Counted from the stretch's first letter, positions 23,567 to 34,130 are shown. The stretch: 64,000 nucleotides of DNA from Thermus brockianus (GCF_001880325.1 NZ_CP016312.1:744001-808000); one strand, 5' to 3'. Translations and numbers: made by a program. Notes: generated by a model from the letters alone, not told the origin.

Positions 23567-24313
23567 TCACGAAAGGAGGGCCAAGGCCTCCCGAAGGTCC
23601 TTCACCTCCAGGTGGGCGGGGTAGCGGGGGTCGGGGGAGCGGTGGCCCCGGTCCACGAAGACGGCGTATATCCCGGCCGCCAAGGCCCCCCGGATATCCC
23701 GCTCCGGGTTATCCCCCACCATCACCGCCTCCTCCGGGGGGACGCCGAAAGCGCAGAGGGCCATGCGGAAAAGCCTAGGGTCGGGCTTGCCAAGGCCCAC
23801 CTCCCCGGAGACCAGGGTGAGGTCAAAGGCCTCTTTAAGCCCCGAACCCACGAGCTTCTCCCGCTGGAGGTCGGGCACGCCGTTGGTGAGGAGGACCAGG
23901 GTAGCCCCCTTTGCCTTAAGGGCCTTTAGGAACTCCGGGACCTCCGGGAAAAGGGGGTACTGGCGCCGCCTCCCAAAAAAGGCCTCCGCCAGCTCCCGGG
24001 CCCGCCTCACTGGCCCCCCTAAGGCGGCCAGGGCCTCTTGGAAGACCCGCTCCCGAAAGGGCCAGGCCCAGGCCGCCCAGGCCTCCAGGCCCGGAGTGGT
24101 GTACCGGGCCCAGAGGGCCTCGAGGGCCGAGTGGCCGATCCTTTCCGCCCACGGGTAAAAGGGGGCCTCCCGGAAAAGGGCCTCGGCCTTCGCCTTCACC
24201 GCCCCGTAAAGGCCCTCTACCCCCACCTCCTCCCCCAGGGCCTCCAGCACCTCCCGGCTCACCCCGTGGTCCACCAGGAGGGTGTCGTCCAGGTCCAAAA
24301 GCCAAAGCCGCAT
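23567..24313 (-). CDS. HAD-superfamily hydrolase, YjjG-like
   Basis: 248 residues. Motif I LDLDDTLLVDHGVS has both catalytic Asp residues, motif II is LLTNGVPDLQREKL, the Lys is in VGLGKPDPRLFRMAL and motif III is VMVGDNPERDIRGALAAG. The layout matches YjjG-type nucleotide or small-phosphate phosphatases; the C-terminal GIYAVFVDRGHR is typical. Start ATG overlaps the stop of the VOC gene (TGATG). It ends a four-gene minus-strand unit (UspA, LOG, VOC, HAD). Confidence 0.88.
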   Translation of the reverse strand: MRLWLLDLDDTLLVDHGVSREVLEALGEEVGVEGLYGAVKAKAEALFREAPFYPWAERIGHSALEALWARYTTPGLEAWAAWAWPFRERVFQEALAALGGPVRRARELAEAFFGRRRQYPLFPEVPEFLKALKAKGATLVLLTNGVPDLQREKLVGSGLKEAFDLTLVSGEVGLGKPDPRLFRMALCAFGVPPEEAVMVGDNPERDIRGALAAGIYAVFVDRGHRSPDPRYPAHLEVKDLREALALLS

Positions 24314-24675
24314 CAGCCCTCCCGCACCACCACCGGGTTCCCCCCGGGGTCAAAGAGGAGGAGGTGGTCCCCCGCCTCCCGGTAGGCCAGGCCGTACTTG
24401 GCGAGGCGAAGCCGCTCGTGGGCAAGGCTTTCCACCAGGAACGAAAGCCGCCCCTCCTCCAAGCGGAGCCGGGCGAAGCCCTGCCCCTCGGGCCTTGGGC
24501 GGCTGGGGCCCCGCTCCACCCCGCCCGTACCCGGTCTGAGGAGGAGCAGGGGGCCTTCCCCCGGCACCAAAAGCGCCTCCCCGGGCACGAGCTCCTCCAG
24601 GGCCAGACCCAGGGCCTGGTAGAAGCTCGCCCCCTGGCCCAGGTCGGGCACGTAGACCACCAGGGTTTCGCTCAT
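24313..24675 (-). CDS. VOC/glyoxalase-family protein
   Basis: 120 residues, one VOC fold of two beta-alpha-beta-beta-beta units. Visible are [20 protein letters not shown] at the N-terminus and [19 protein letters not shown] at the C-terminus. Few of the usual metal ligands (His/Glu) are conserved, as in resistance-type or unknown VOC proteins, so an enzymatic role is uncertain. It overlaps both neighbours in the operon. Confidence 0.82.
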   Translation of the reverse strand: MSETLVVYVPDLGQGASFYQALGLALEELVPGEALLVPGEGPLLLLRPGTGGVERGPSRPRPEGQGFARLRLEEGRLSFLVESLAHERLRLAKYGLAYREAGDHLLLFDPGGNPVVVREG

Positions 24676-25187
24676 AGACTCCTGAGAAAGCGGCGGAGCC
24701 CCTCCTCGTCCGCCACCACCTGGAGGAGGGCGAGGTCCTCCGGGGCGATCTCCCCGTGCGCCTTGAGGAGGCCAAGCCAGTAGGGGTCCACCGCCAAGGG
24801 CCGGCCCAAGCCCCGCCGGAGGTAGAGGAGGTTCCAGGCGAGGACGAGCTCCGCCAGGGTGCCCACCCCACCCGGCAGGGCCAAGTACCCCGCCCCCAGG
24901 TCCAAAAGCCGGCCGATGCGCTCGGGAAGGCTGGCCGCGGGGAGTTCCAGGTCCACGTGGGCGTTGGGGCCCTGCCGCTCGGGAAAGAGGGCGGGGGCCG
25001 TGACCCCCACCACCAAGCCCCCCTTGGCCCTCACCCCCCGGGCCAGGGCCTCCATGCCCCCTCCGTAGCCCCCGCAGGCCAGGCCAAAGCCCTCCTCGGC
25101 CAACACCTCCCCGTAGCGCACGAGCCTAGGGTACAGGGGATCCTTGGGGGATAGCCTCGAGGAAACGAAGACGGAAAGGAGGCGCAT
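24672..25187 (-). CDS. LOG-family protein (TIGR00725/00730-like)
   Basis: 171 residues, Rossmann fold. The family's nucleotide-binding motifs are present: [14 protein letters not shown] and [19 protein letters not shown] proteins were mis-annotated as lysine decarboxylases; studied members are cytokinin-nucleotide phosphoribohydrolases or nucleotide-5'-monophosphate nucleosidases. The sequence has the compact PGG-GT-E active-site form. Its ATG directly follows the UspA stop codon (TAGATG). Confidence 0.88.
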   Translation of the reverse strand: MRLLSVFVSSRLSPKDPLYPRLVRYGEVLAEEGFGLACGGYGGGMEALARGVRAKGGLVVGVTAPALFPERQGPNAHVDLELPAASLPERIGRLLDLGAGYLALPGGVGTLAELVLAWNLLYLRRGLGRPLAVDPYWLGLLKAHGEIAPEDLALLQVVADEEGLRRFLRSL

Positions 25188-25622
25188 CTAGCGGCAACGC
25201 ACCACCAGAACCGGCACGGAAACCCGGTGGAGCACCCCCTCCGTCACCGAGCCCAGAAGGAGCTTGTCCAGCCCCGTGCGCCCGTGGGTGCCCATGACGA
25301 GAAGGTCAAAGCCCTTGGCCGCCTCCACGATGGTGGGGATGGGGGTACCCTCCTTCACCTCCCCCGTGGCCTCCACCCCCTTTTCCCGGGCCAGATCCAA
25401 GGCCTTCCGGATGGCCTCCTCCCCCGCCTTCTTCAGGTCCTCCAAAAGTTCAAGGCCATAGGGGACGCTTTCAGGGGCGATCCAGATGGCCTGGGCGGGG
25501 TTTTCCAACACGTAGAGGAAGTGGACCTTGGCCCCCAAGGCCTTGGCCAAGGAAAGGCCGTGCTCCAGGGCCTGGAAGCTGCAGGGACTCCCGTCCGTGG
25601 GCATAAGGATGGTCCTGTACAT
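25188..25622 (-). CDS. universal stress protein (UspA family)
   Basis: 144 residues. N-terminal YRTILMPTDGSPCSFQALEH and the C-terminal ATP-binding motif VMGTHGRTGLDKLLLGSVTEGVLHRVSVPVLVV (G-2x-G-9x-G-S/T type) identify an ATP-binding UspA. Typically a dimer induced under stress or starvation. ATG 25622 has GGAGG upstream and a TATGAT at about 25640-25645 on the minus strand may be the -10. First gene of the unit with LOG, VOC and HAD genes. Confidence 0.93.
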   Translation of the reverse strand: MYRTILMPTDGSPCSFQALEHGLSLAKALGAKVHFLYVLENPAQAIWIAPESVPYGLELLEDLKKAGEEAIRKALDLAREKGVEATGEVKEGTPIPTIVEAAKGFDLLVMGTHGRTGLDKLLLGSVTEGVLHRVSVPVLVVRCR

Positions 25623-25651
25623 AAGGCCTCCTTCCCCCTCATCATACGGCG

Positions 25652-25657
25652 TAGACT
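25652..25657 (+). promoter_or_regulatory. -10 element of the SpoU methyltransferase gene
   Basis: TAGACT at 25652-25657 ends six bases before ATG 25664, fitting a leaderless mRNA. Confidence 0.45.
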
Positions 25658-25663
25658 CGGACC

Positions 25664-26380
25664 ATGTGGATCTACGGGAGGAACCCGGTTCTTGAGGCCA
25701 TCCGGGAAGGCCGCGCCCGAAAGGTCTTGGTGGCGAAGGGCGTGGAGGCGTGGCTCATCCGGGAACTGGAACGGCTTGGAGCCCCTTTTGAGTTCGTCCC
25801 CCGCATTGAGCTGGACACCCTCCTTCGCACCACCCACCACCAGGGCCTGGCGGCGGAGGTGGAGGTACCCGCCCACGCCACCTTGGAGGACGCCCTTCGC
25901 CTGGCGGAGGCCCGGGGCGAGCTTCCCCTTTTGGCGGTCCTGGACGGGATCACCGACCCCAGGAACTATGGGGCCATGATCCGGAGCGCCCTGGCCCTGG
26001 GGGCCCACGGGGTGGTCTCCGAGGAAAGGCGGGCCGCCCCCCTTTCCCCCCTGGCCCTCAAGGCGAGCGCCGGAGCCGCCCTCAAGCTTCCCGTGGTCAA
26101 GGTGAAAAACCTTCCCCGCACCCTGAAGGAACTCAAGGAACGGGGGCTTTGGATTTACGGGCTAGACCTGCGGGGGGGAAAGACGCCCAGGGAACTAGAC
26201 TTCCAAAGGCCCCTGGCCCTGGTGGTGGGCTCCGAGGGGGAAGGGATGCGGCGGCTCGTGCGGGAAACCTGCGACGAGCTTTTCCGCATCCCCATCCGGC
26301 CCGAGGCGGAGTCCCTAAACGCCTCCGTGGCCCTCGCCATCGCCCTGTACCAGGCGGGGCTTTCCCGGGGTGTAGGATAG
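25664..26380 (+). CDS. rlmB: RNA 2'-O-ribose methyltransferase, TrmH/SpoU (RlmB-like)
   Basis: 238 residues. N-terminal substrate-binding domain (WIYGRNPVLEAIREGRARKV), then the SPOUT catalytic domain with motif 1 LDGITDPRNYGAMIRSALAL, motif 2 LVVGSEGEGMRRLVRETCD and motif 3 IPIRPEAESLNASVALAIAL, forming the trefoil knot that binds S-adenosylmethionine. RlmB methylates G2251 of 23S rRNA; related paralogues act on other rRNA sites or tRNA, so the exact target is uncertain. Divergent from the UspA operon. Confidence 0.9.
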   Translation: MWIYGRNPVLEAIREGRARKVLVAKGVEAWLIRELERLGAPFEFVPRIELDTLLRTTHHQGLAAEVEVPAHATLEDALRLAEARGELPLLAVLDGITDPRNYGAMIRSALALGAHGVVSEERRAAPLSPLALKASAGAALKLPVVKVKNLPRTLKELKERGLWIYGLDLRGGKTPRELDFQRPLALVVGSEGEGMRRLVRETCDELFRIPIRPEAESLNASVALAIALYQAGLSRGVG

Positions 26381-26384
26381 GGGC

Positions 26385-27457
26385 GTGGACTGGGTTCGGC
26401 TCCTTTCCCGCCTCGTCCAGGCGGAAAGCCTCCCGGGGAAGGAAGAGGAGGTGGCGGGGCTTCTCCTGGAAGCCCTAAAGGCCCTAGGCCTTCCCGCCAC
26501 CCTGGACGAGGCGGGGAACGTGGAGGCCCTCCTGGGGGAAAAGGAGCCCGAGGTGGTCCTCACGGGACACATGGACGTGGTGCCCGTGGGCGACTTGGCC
26601 CACTGGCCCTACCCCCAAGGGGCGGTGGTGGGGGAGAGGCTTTACGGGCGGGGGGCCGTGGACATGAAAGGCGCCCTAGTGGCCATGCTCCTGGCCTTGG
26701 AGGCCCTTTCCCAAAGGCCCTTGCGGGGACGGGTGCGCTTTCTCGCCGTGGTGCAGGAGGAGGTGGGGGGCCTGGGAAGCCGCCACGCCGCCCTGCGGCT
26801 TAGCCCTTTGGCCTTCATCCTGGGAGAGCCCTCCGGGGGGAGGCTCATGCGGGGGCACCGGGGCCGGGCCGAGATCTGGGCGGACTTTGAAGGGGAAGAG
26901 GCCCACGCCGCCCTTGCCTCCGGGGAAAACCCCCTTTACGACCTCGGGGAGTACCTCCTCGCCCTAAAGGACCTCCCCTTGCCCCAGGGCCTCAAGCTCA
27001 CCCCACCCGGGTGGACACCTACCCCGGGGCCACCAACCAGACCCCCGGGGTGGTGCGGCTTTACCTGGACGTGCGCTACGAGCCCGAGGCGGAGCTGGAC
27101 GGGCTTTTGGAGCGCCTCAAGGCCCTGGGCACCGCCTCCATTTACATCCCTGAGGAGGAGCGGGCCTCGGGGGAGGTGCGGATGGCCATCCCCGCCCTCT
27201 GGCCCCCCTACCGCCTGCCGGAGGACCACCCCCTCTTGCAGGCCGCCCTAAGGGCCCTAGGCCAGGAACGGGCGGGCCTATGGCCCTTCACCACCGACGC
27301 CCCCTACCTGGGGGCTAGGGCCCCGGTCCTGGGCCTGGGCCCGGGGGACCCCAGCCTGGCCCACACCCCCAAGGAGCACATCCTCCTCTCCCAAGTGGAG
27401 GCCGCCAGCCAAGCCTACGCCCGCCTCGTGGAGGCCCTATGGAACGCCGCACGGTAG
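26385..27457 (+). CDS. lysK: [LysW]-lysine hydrolase, frameshifted
   Basis: M20 peptidase of the LysW carrier-protein pathway; it releases lysine from LysW in the last step of lysine synthesis. Frame 1 (from GTG 26385) has His62 in LTGHMDVVPVG, Asp93 in AVDMKGA, Glu125-Glu126 in VVQEEVGGLGS and EPSGG. The frame breaks in the C run at 27001-27004; adding one C restores KLTPTRVDTYPGATNQTPG, and the second frame continues to 27457 with the C-terminal His in AHTPKEHI. Together ~357 residues, the family length. Most likely a sequencing or assembly error; a true mutation would block lysine synthesis. Confidence 0.85.
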
Positions 27458-27675
27458 CCGGAACCCCTTACGCCAGGCTCCTTTCCGCCCCCAGGCCCGT
27501 GGCCGAGGGGCTCAAGGCCCGCCTCGAGGCCCGGGGCATCCCCGTCCTCCTGGAAACCCCCTTCTCCGGCCTTCCCGAGGCCGCCCTGGGCACCTACATG
27601 GGGGACGTGGCCCTCTGGGTGCCCGAGGCCCTTTTGGGCGAGGCTGAGGCCATCCTGGCGGAGGAGGCGCCATGA
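27439..27675 (+). CDS. DUF2007-like small protein
   Basis: 78 residues. The pattern YARLLSAPRPVAEGLKARLE followed by RGIPVLLETPFSGLPEAALG and VALWVPEALLGEAEAILAEE matches the ferredoxin-like DUF2007 fold ('putative signal-transducing'), which resembles the C-terminal part of PII-like proteins. No functional data are known to me for it. It begins within the end of lysK and overlaps the ROK kinase gene by four bases (ATGA), so it belongs to that operon. Confidence 0.7.
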   Translation: MERRTVAGTPYARLLSAPRPVAEGLKARLEARGIPVLLETPFSGLPEAALGTYMGDVALWVPEALLGEAEAILAEEAP

Positions 27676-28580
27676 GGGTGGTGGGCCTGGACCTGGGCGG
27701 CACCAAGATCGCCGCCGGGGTGTTTGACGGGGAAAGGCTCCTCTCCAAGGTCATCCTCCCCACGCCCAAGGAAGGAGGGATGGCGGTGGTGCGGGCCCTG
27801 GCGGAGGCGGCAAGGCAGGCGGAAGCGGAGGCGGGGGAAAAGGGGGTGGCCATCGGCCTCGGCACCCCGGGGCCTTTGGACTTCCGCCAAGGCACAATCC
27901 GCTTTACCCCCAACATCCCCGGCCTCGTGGACTTCCCCATCCGGAAGCTCCTGGAGGAGGCCACGGGCAAACCCGTCCACCTGGAAAACGACGCCAACGC
28001 CGCCGCCCTCGCCGAGCACCACCTGGGGGCGGCCAAAGGGGAGAGGAGCTCCCTCTTCCTCACGGTCTCCACCGGCATCGGGGGCGGGGTGGTCCTCGAG
28101 GGGAGGGTCCTGCGGGGGGAAAGGGGGCAAGGGGGGGAGCTCGGCCACATCACCCTCCTCCCGGGGGGACCGGTGTGCGGCTGCGGGCTGGAAGGGTGCT
28201 TGGAGGCCTTGGCCGCCGGGCGGGCTTTGGAACGGGAAGCCGCCTACGCCTACCACCGCCCCCTAAGCAACCAGGAACTCTTCGCCCTCTTTGAGGAAGG
28301 CGACCCCAAGGCGCAGCGCATCCTCCTCCAGGCGGCCCGTTACGTGGGCCTGGGCCTCGCCAGCCTGGTCAAGGCCTTTGACCCGGGGGCGGTGGTGGTG
28401 GGCGGGGGACTTGCCCTGAACGCCCCGGAAGGCTACTGGGACGCCCTGCAGTCCGCCTACCGCCACTACCTGGCGGGCTGGGAGGTACCCCCCTTGCGCA
28501 AGGCCAGGCTTGGGGGAGAGGCGGGGCTTCTGGGGGCCGCCCTCACCGCTTACCTGGAGGTGCGGGATGGAAGCGGGTAA
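27672..28580 (+). CDS. ROK-family sugar kinase (glucokinase-like)
   Basis: 302 residues. ATP site GLDLGGTKIAAGVFDG, sugar site LENDANAAALAEHHLGAAKG, catalytic-region TGIGGGVVLEGRVLRGERGQ, the ROK glycine/histidine segment GELGHITLLPGG and the zinc cluster CGCGLEGCLEALAAG are all intact. These enzymes phosphorylate glucose or related hexoses in the cytoplasm; absence of an N-terminal helix-turn-helix rules out the repressor subgroup. Glucokinase is the likeliest role in a saccharolytic Thermus. Confidence 0.9.
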   Translation: MRVVGLDLGGTKIAAGVFDGERLLSKVILPTPKEGGMAVVRALAEAARQAEAEAGEKGVAIGLGTPGPLDFRQGTIRFTPNIPGLVDFPIRKLLEEATGKPVHLENDANAAALAEHHLGAAKGERSSLFLTVSTGIGGGVVLEGRVLRGERGQGGELGHITLLPGGPVCGCGLEGCLEALAAGRALEREAAYAYHRPLSNQELFALFEEGDPKAQRILLQAARYVGLGLASLVKAFDPGAVVVGGGLALNAPEGYWDALQSAYRHYLAGWEVPPLRKARLGGEAGLLGAALTAYLEVRDGSG

Positions 28581-28791
28581 GGCGCTCGTTTACCTGGGGC
28601 TTTTCCTCGTGGCCTTGGGGCTTCTTCTCCTCTACTTCCCCAAGCTCTTCGCCTGGTTCGGCCACCTGCCGGGGGACCTCCGCATAGAGCGGGAGGGCCT
28701 AAGGGTGTACATCCCCATCACCTCGGCCCTCCTGCTTTCCCTTCTCCTCACCCTCCTTCTGAACCTCTTCGGCCACTTCTGGCGGCGCTAG
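28567..28791 (+). CDS. DUF2905-family small membrane protein
   Basis: 74 residues from ATG 28567, overlapping the kinase stop by 14 bases. Two membrane helices (about 5-25 and 50-68) flank the conserved loop FGHLPGDLRIEREGLRVYIP, the DUF2905 signature. Members are ubiquitous in thermophiles and cyanobacteria; function unknown. Convergent with folE, four bases away. Confidence 0.82.
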   Translation: MEAGKALVYLGLFLVALGLLLLYFPKLFAWFGHLPGDLRIEREGLRVYIPITSALLLSLLLTLLLNLFGHFWRR

Positions 28792-28795
28792 GGGC

Positions 28796-29404
28796 CTAGC
28801 GGAGGTGGCTCAAAAACTCCTCCCGCGTCTTCTGGCTTTCCCGGAAGACGCCGAGCATGGCGCTGGTGACGGTGCGGGAGTGCTGCTTCTCCACCCCCCG
28901 CATCATCATGCACAGGTGCACCCCCTCCACCACCACCCCCACCCCCTGGGGCTCGAGGACCTCCTGAATGGCCTCGGCGATCTGGACCGCCAGGCGCTCT
29001 TGCACCTGGAGCCGGCGGGCGAAGAGGTCCACGATGCGGGCGAACTTGGAAAGGCCCAGGATCTTGCCGTTGGGGATGTAGCCGATGTGCACCTGGCCGA
29101 AAAAGGGTAGGAGGTGGTGCTCGCAGAGGGAGTAGAACTCAATCCCTTTCACCACCACCATCTCGCTCCCCTCCGCCTGGAAAATGGCCCCGTTCACGAT
29201 TTCCTTGAGGTCTTGGCGGTAGCCCCGGGTGAGGAAGGCCCAGGCCTTGGCCACCCGCTCCGGGGTCTTCAAAAGCCCCTCCCGGTTCGGGTCCTCGCCG
29301 ATGGCCAGGAGCCAGTCCGCCGCCAGGGCCTTGAGGCGGTCCAGGTCCAGCTCGGTCTCAAAGGAAAGCCCGGTTTCTTCAATCTCCACCATCTTGCGCT
29401 CCAT
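28796..29404 (-). CDS. folE: GTP cyclohydrolase I
   Basis: 202 residues. It converts GTP to dihydroneopterin triphosphate and formate, first step of folate synthesis. Zinc ligands are in [12 protein letters not shown] and [34 protein letters not shown] and [16 protein letters not shown] are typical. I use ATG 29404 ([13 protein letters not shown]) with a GGGGG ribosome site; an alternative GTG at 29446 overlaps the upstream stop as GTGA but would add 14 unconserved residues. Last gene of the DUF1028-ndx1-gammaCA-folE unit. Confidence 0.95.
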   Translation of the reverse strand: MERKMVEIEETGLSFETELDLDRLKALAADWLLAIGEDPNREGLLKTPERVAKAWAFLTRGYRQDLKEIVNGAIFQAEGSEMVVVKGIEFYSLCEHHLLPFFGQVHIGYIPNGKILGLSKFARIVDLFARRLQVQERLAVQIAEAIQEVLEPQGVGVVVEGVHLCMMMRGVEKQHSRTVTSAMLGVFRESQKTREEFLSHLR

Positions 29405-29442
29405 GGTGCCCCCTTTTTCCCCCGCCTTCTGTGGCCCCGGGC

Positions 29443-31353
<1,911 letters not shown>

Positions 31354-31359
31354 GCCCTT

Positions 31360-31365
31360 ATCCTA
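31360..31365 (-). promoter_or_regulatory. -10 element of the DUF1028-folE operon
   Basis: TAGGAT on the minus strand (31365-31360) ends six bases before ATG 31353. On the plus strand TAGAGT (31381-31386) is a candidate -10 for typA, so this short interval holds divergent promoters. Confidence 0.45.
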
Positions 31366-31405
31366 AGCGCCTCCCCGTGGTAGAGTGGGGGGATTGGGTG
31401 CGCCC

Positions 31406-33166
31406 ATGGAGATTAGAAACATTGCCATCATTGCCCACGTGGACCACGGCAAAACCACCTTGGTGGACGCCATGCTCCGCCAAGCCAAGGCCTTGAAGAA
31501 AGAGGAGGGTGAGCGCATCCTGGACTCCTTTGACCTGGAGCGGGAGCGGGGGATCACCATCCTGGCCAAGAACACCGCCGTGGTCTGGGACGGGGTGAAG
31601 GTCAACATCGTGGATACCCCGGGCCACGCGGACTTTGGCGGGGAGGTGGAGCGGGCCCTTTCCCTGGTGGACGGGGTGCTCCTCTTGGTGGACGCCGCCG
31701 AGGGTCCCATGCCCCAGACCCGCTTCGTGCTCCGGAAGGCCCTCGAGGCCGGCCTCAAGCCCATCGTGGTCCTCAACAAGGTGGACAAAAAGGAAGCCCG
31801 CCCCGACGAGGTCCTCAACCTCACCTTTGACCTCATGGTGGAGCTTGGCGCCTCCGAGGCGCAGCTGGACTTCCCCTACCTCTACGCCATCGGCCGGGAG
31901 GGAAGGGCCTGGCGGGACGAGCCCCGGGAGGACCTGGCGGAGCTTTTCCAAACCATCTTGGACCACGTGCCCCCGCCCCGCTGGACGGAAGGCCCTTTCC
32001 AACTCCTGGTGGCCAACCTGGACCACTCCCCTTACCTGGGCCGGGTAGCCGTGGGCAAGGTGGCCCGGGGCCGGGTGCGCAAGGGGGAAACGGTGGCCAT
32101 CCTGAAGGAAGGGAACCAGGCCCTGGCCAAGGTGGCGGCGGTCTACACCCACCAGGGCCTGGAACGGGTGGAGGTGGAGGAAAGCCTTCCCGGGGACATC
32201 GTGGCCCTGGCGGGGGTGGAAGGGGCGGAGATCGGGGACACCCTGGCGAGCCCGGAGGCCCCCGAGCCCCTGCCCCGCCTGGCGGTGGACGAACCCACCG
32301 TGGCCCTCACCCTCACCCCCAACACCTCCCCCTTCGCCGGAAGGGAGGGGAAGTACGTCACGGGGCAGAAGCTCAAGGAGCGCCTAGAGCGGGAGCTTCG
32401 CACCAACGTGGCCCTACAGGTCTTGGAGGTGGCCCCCGAGGTGTTTGAGCTGAGGGGCCGCGGGGAGCTTCACCTGGCCATCCTCTTGGAAACCATGCGC
32501 CGGGAGGGCTACGAGTTCAGCGTGGGCCAGCCCCGGGTCCTCCTCAAGGATGGCCTCGAGCCCTACGAGCTTCTGGTGGTGGAAGCCCCTAAAGAGCGCT
32601 TCGGAGCGGTCATGGAGGCCCTAGGAACCAGGCGGGCGGAGATGGTGCACATGGAGGGGGGAGAAAGGGTGCGGGCGGAGTTCGTCCTCCCCGCCCGGGC
32701 CCTCTTCGGCTTCCGTAGCCTGTTCCTTTCCCTCACCGGAGGAGAAGGGATCCTAAGCCACACCTTCCACGGCTACGGCCCCGAGGCTGGCCCCATCCCC
32801 ACCCGCACCACGGGGAGCGCCGTGGCCATGGAGGCCGGGGTGGCCACCCCGTATAGCCTCCACCGCCTGCAGGAAAGGGTGCAGTTTTTCATTGAGCCCG
32901 GGACCGAGGTCTACGTGGGCATGATCGTGGGGGAGCACGTGCGGGAAAACGACCTGGAGGTGAACGTCACCACCGCCAAGAAGCTCACCAACATCCGGGC
33001 CGCAGGCTCCGACGAGAACATCCGCCTCATCCCGCCCAGGAAGCTCTCGCTGGAGGAGGCCCTGGAGTTCCTGGCCGAAGACGAGCTCTTGGAGGTCACG
33101 CCCCAAAGCCTGCGCTTGCGGAAACAGGTTTTGGACCCGGCCAAGCGCAAGCGCCTGGTGAAGTAG
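31406..33166 (+). CDS. typA: translational GTPase TypA/BipA
   Basis: 586 residues. G1 motif [12 protein letters not shown], switch [17 protein letters not shown]4 [12 protein letters not shown]; then EF-G domains II, III and V and the TypA-specific C-terminal domain ([20 protein letters not shown] and [15 protein letters not shown]). It binds ribosomes and helps 50S assembly and growth under stress. ATG 31406 is chosen because the family starts [15 protein letters not shown]. Followed closely by a hairpin terminator. Confidence 0.95.
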   Translation: MEIRNIAIIAHVDHGKTTLVDAMLRQAKALKKEEGERILDSFDLERERGITILAKNTAVVWDGVKVNIVDTPGHADFGGEVERALSLVDGVLLLVDAAEGPMPQTRFVLRKALEAGLKPIVVLNKVDKKEARPDEVLNLTFDLMVELGASEAQLDFPYLYAIGREGRAWRDEPREDLAELFQTILDHVPPPRWTEGPFQLLVANLDHSPYLGRVAVGKVARGRVRKGETVAILKEGNQALAKVAAVYTHQGLERVEVEESLPGDIVALAGVEGAEIGDTLASPEAPEPLPRLAVDEPTVALTLTPNTSPFAGREGKYVTGQKLKERLERELRTNVALQVLEVAPEVFELRGRGELHLAILLETMRREGYEFSVGQPRVLLKDGLEPYELLVVEAPKERFGAVMEALGTRRAEMVHMEGGERVRAEFVLPARALFGFRSLFLSLTGGEGILSHTFHGYGPEAGPIPTRTTGSAVAMEAGVATPYSLHRLQERVQFFIEPGTEVYVGMIVGEHVRENDLEVNVTTAKKLTNIRAAGSDENIRLIPPRKLSLEEALEFLAEDELLEVTPQSLRLRKQVLDPAKRKRLVK

Positions 33167-33168
33167 CG

Positions 33169-33191
33169 AAAGGGGGCTAAAGCCCCCCTTT
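33169..33191. terminator. hairpin after typA, possibly bidirectional
   Basis: AAAGGGGGC (33169-33177), loop TAAA, then GCCCCCCTTT. A strong GC stem with A and T tails on either side can end typA on the plus strand and the small ORF on the minus strand. Confidence 0.65.
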
Positions 33192-33205
33192 GGCTTCCCC
33201 AAGCT

Positions 33206-33280
33206 TTACTCCTCGTCCCGCTCCCCGTAGGTTTCCAAGGCCTCCTGCCACGCTTGGCTAATCTCCTTGGCCTGCTCCAT
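33206..33280 (-). CDS. candidate 24-codon small ORF
   Basis: ATG 33280 is preceded by GGAGG with an eight-base spacing (GGAGGTCAGCC), unusually good for so short a frame, and encodes 24 residues, acidic and amphipathic (MEQAKEISQAWQEALETYGE...), before TAA. The hairpin at 33169-33191 follows it. It lies between the alternative hairpins at 33340-33387 and the typA terminator. It may be a leader or small protein; chance occurrence cannot be excluded. No homologue is recognised. Confidence 0.35.
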   Translation of the reverse strand: MEQAKEISQAWQEALETYGERDEE

Positions 33281-33339
33281 GGCTGACCTCCTTAGCCTCC
33301 AAGGTAGCCTCCTGCCCGGCGTGAGGGCTTGGGCTAAAG

Positions 33340-33387
33340 AAAAAACCCGTACACCCCAAAGCGGTGTAGCCCCTCAGGGGCTACACC
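33340..33387 (-). promoter_or_regulatory. mutually exclusive hairpins with T6 tract (attenuator-like)
   Basis: In minus-strand transcripts, segment A (GGTGTAGCCCC, 33387-33377) pairs perfectly over 11 bases with B (GGGGCTACACC, 33373-33363). B can instead pair through TACACC with C (GGTGTA, 33355-33350), a stem followed by CGGG and six T (33345-33340). A starts seven bases after the stop codon of the upstream gene. The simple reading is the terminator of that gene. Confidence 0.5.
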
Positions 33388-33394
33388 AAAAGGC

Positions 33395-34078
33395 CTAGGT
33401 CTGGAGGAGGGTTTCCGCCTCGAGGCGGGCGAGAACCCGTTCCAAACTCCCTCCCCGCCAGCGCTCCACGGCGTAGGCGGCCAGGGGGAAGCGTTCTTTG
33501 AGGCGCCTGATAAGCCCAGCGGCGTCCTCCGGTCGGCTTCCCTGAAGGACCAGAAGGTACCCGCCTTCCAACAGGAAGGCTAGATCCCCCCGGCGAAGCT
33601 CCTTTGCCAAGCGCTCGGGGGGTAAGGGAGCAGCGAGGTAGACCAGGATGAGCTCCCGCCTAAGGGCTAGCCCCTCCAGGGCCCCAGCCAGGCGCAGGAG
33701 GTCCTCCCGCGTCCCCACCCCTTCCAAGGCGGGGAGGAGGGGAGCCTCCCGCCCCGTGCCCAGGAAGAAGGCCGCCCCCAAAGCCGCCGCCCCTAAGACC
33801 CCGGCCATGGCGGTGTAGAAGGACCCCTCCCGCCCGGTGAAGGCCAAGGCGCTCTCCAGGGCCAGGGTCAAGGCCAAAAACCCAAGCCCCAGCACCAAGG
33901 CGAGCTGCACGCGAAAGCCCACGGGAAACCGGGAGTAAAGGCTCGCCACCGCCGCCAGGAGAAGGGCTGCCACGAAAAGGGAAAGCCCCTTTTCCACCTG
34001 GCCTAAGGCTTCCCCTTGGGCCAGGGGCAAAAGGCCCAGGAGGAAGAGAAGCCAAGGGAGCAAAAAAAGCCAGCGCAT
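33395..34078 (-). CDS. membrane protein with degenerate GGDEF-like C-terminus
   Basis: 227 residues. N-terminal half: about four membrane helices between residues 2 and 105 (including a leader MRWLFLLPWLLFLLGLLPLA). C-terminal half (about 118-215) has the rhythm of a diguanylate-cyclase fold: TREDLLRLAGALEGLALRRE, a strand LILVYLA, RRGDLAFLLEGGYLLVLQGS, where GGDEF enzymes have RxGGDEFxxLL, then AAGLIRRLKERFP. The GGDEF signature and metal Asp residues are missing, so it should be catalytically inactive and may bind nucleotide or partners. Followed by the attenuator-like hairpins. Confidence 0.62.
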   Translation of the reverse strand: MRWLFLLPWLLFLLGLLPLAQGEALGQVEKGLSLFVAALLLAAVASLYSRFPVGFRVQLALVLGLGFLALTLALESALAFTGREGSFYTAMAGVLGAAALGAAFFLGTGREAPLLPALEGVGTREDLLRLAGALEGLALRRELILVYLAAPLPPERLAKELRRGDLAFLLEGGYLLVLQGSRPEDAAGLIRRLKERFPLAAYAVERWRGGSLERVLARLEAETLLQT

Positions 34079-34118
34079 GCTCCCTCCAAGGCTACCATGC
34101 TCCCCCTTACGCCCGCCT

Positions 34119-34124
34119 TAGCAT
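34119..34124 (+). promoter_or_regulatory. -10 element of rarA
   Basis: TAGCAT at 34119-34124 ends six bases before GTG 34131, fitting a leaderless transcript. Confidence 0.4.
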
Positions 34125-34130
34125 GGAAAG

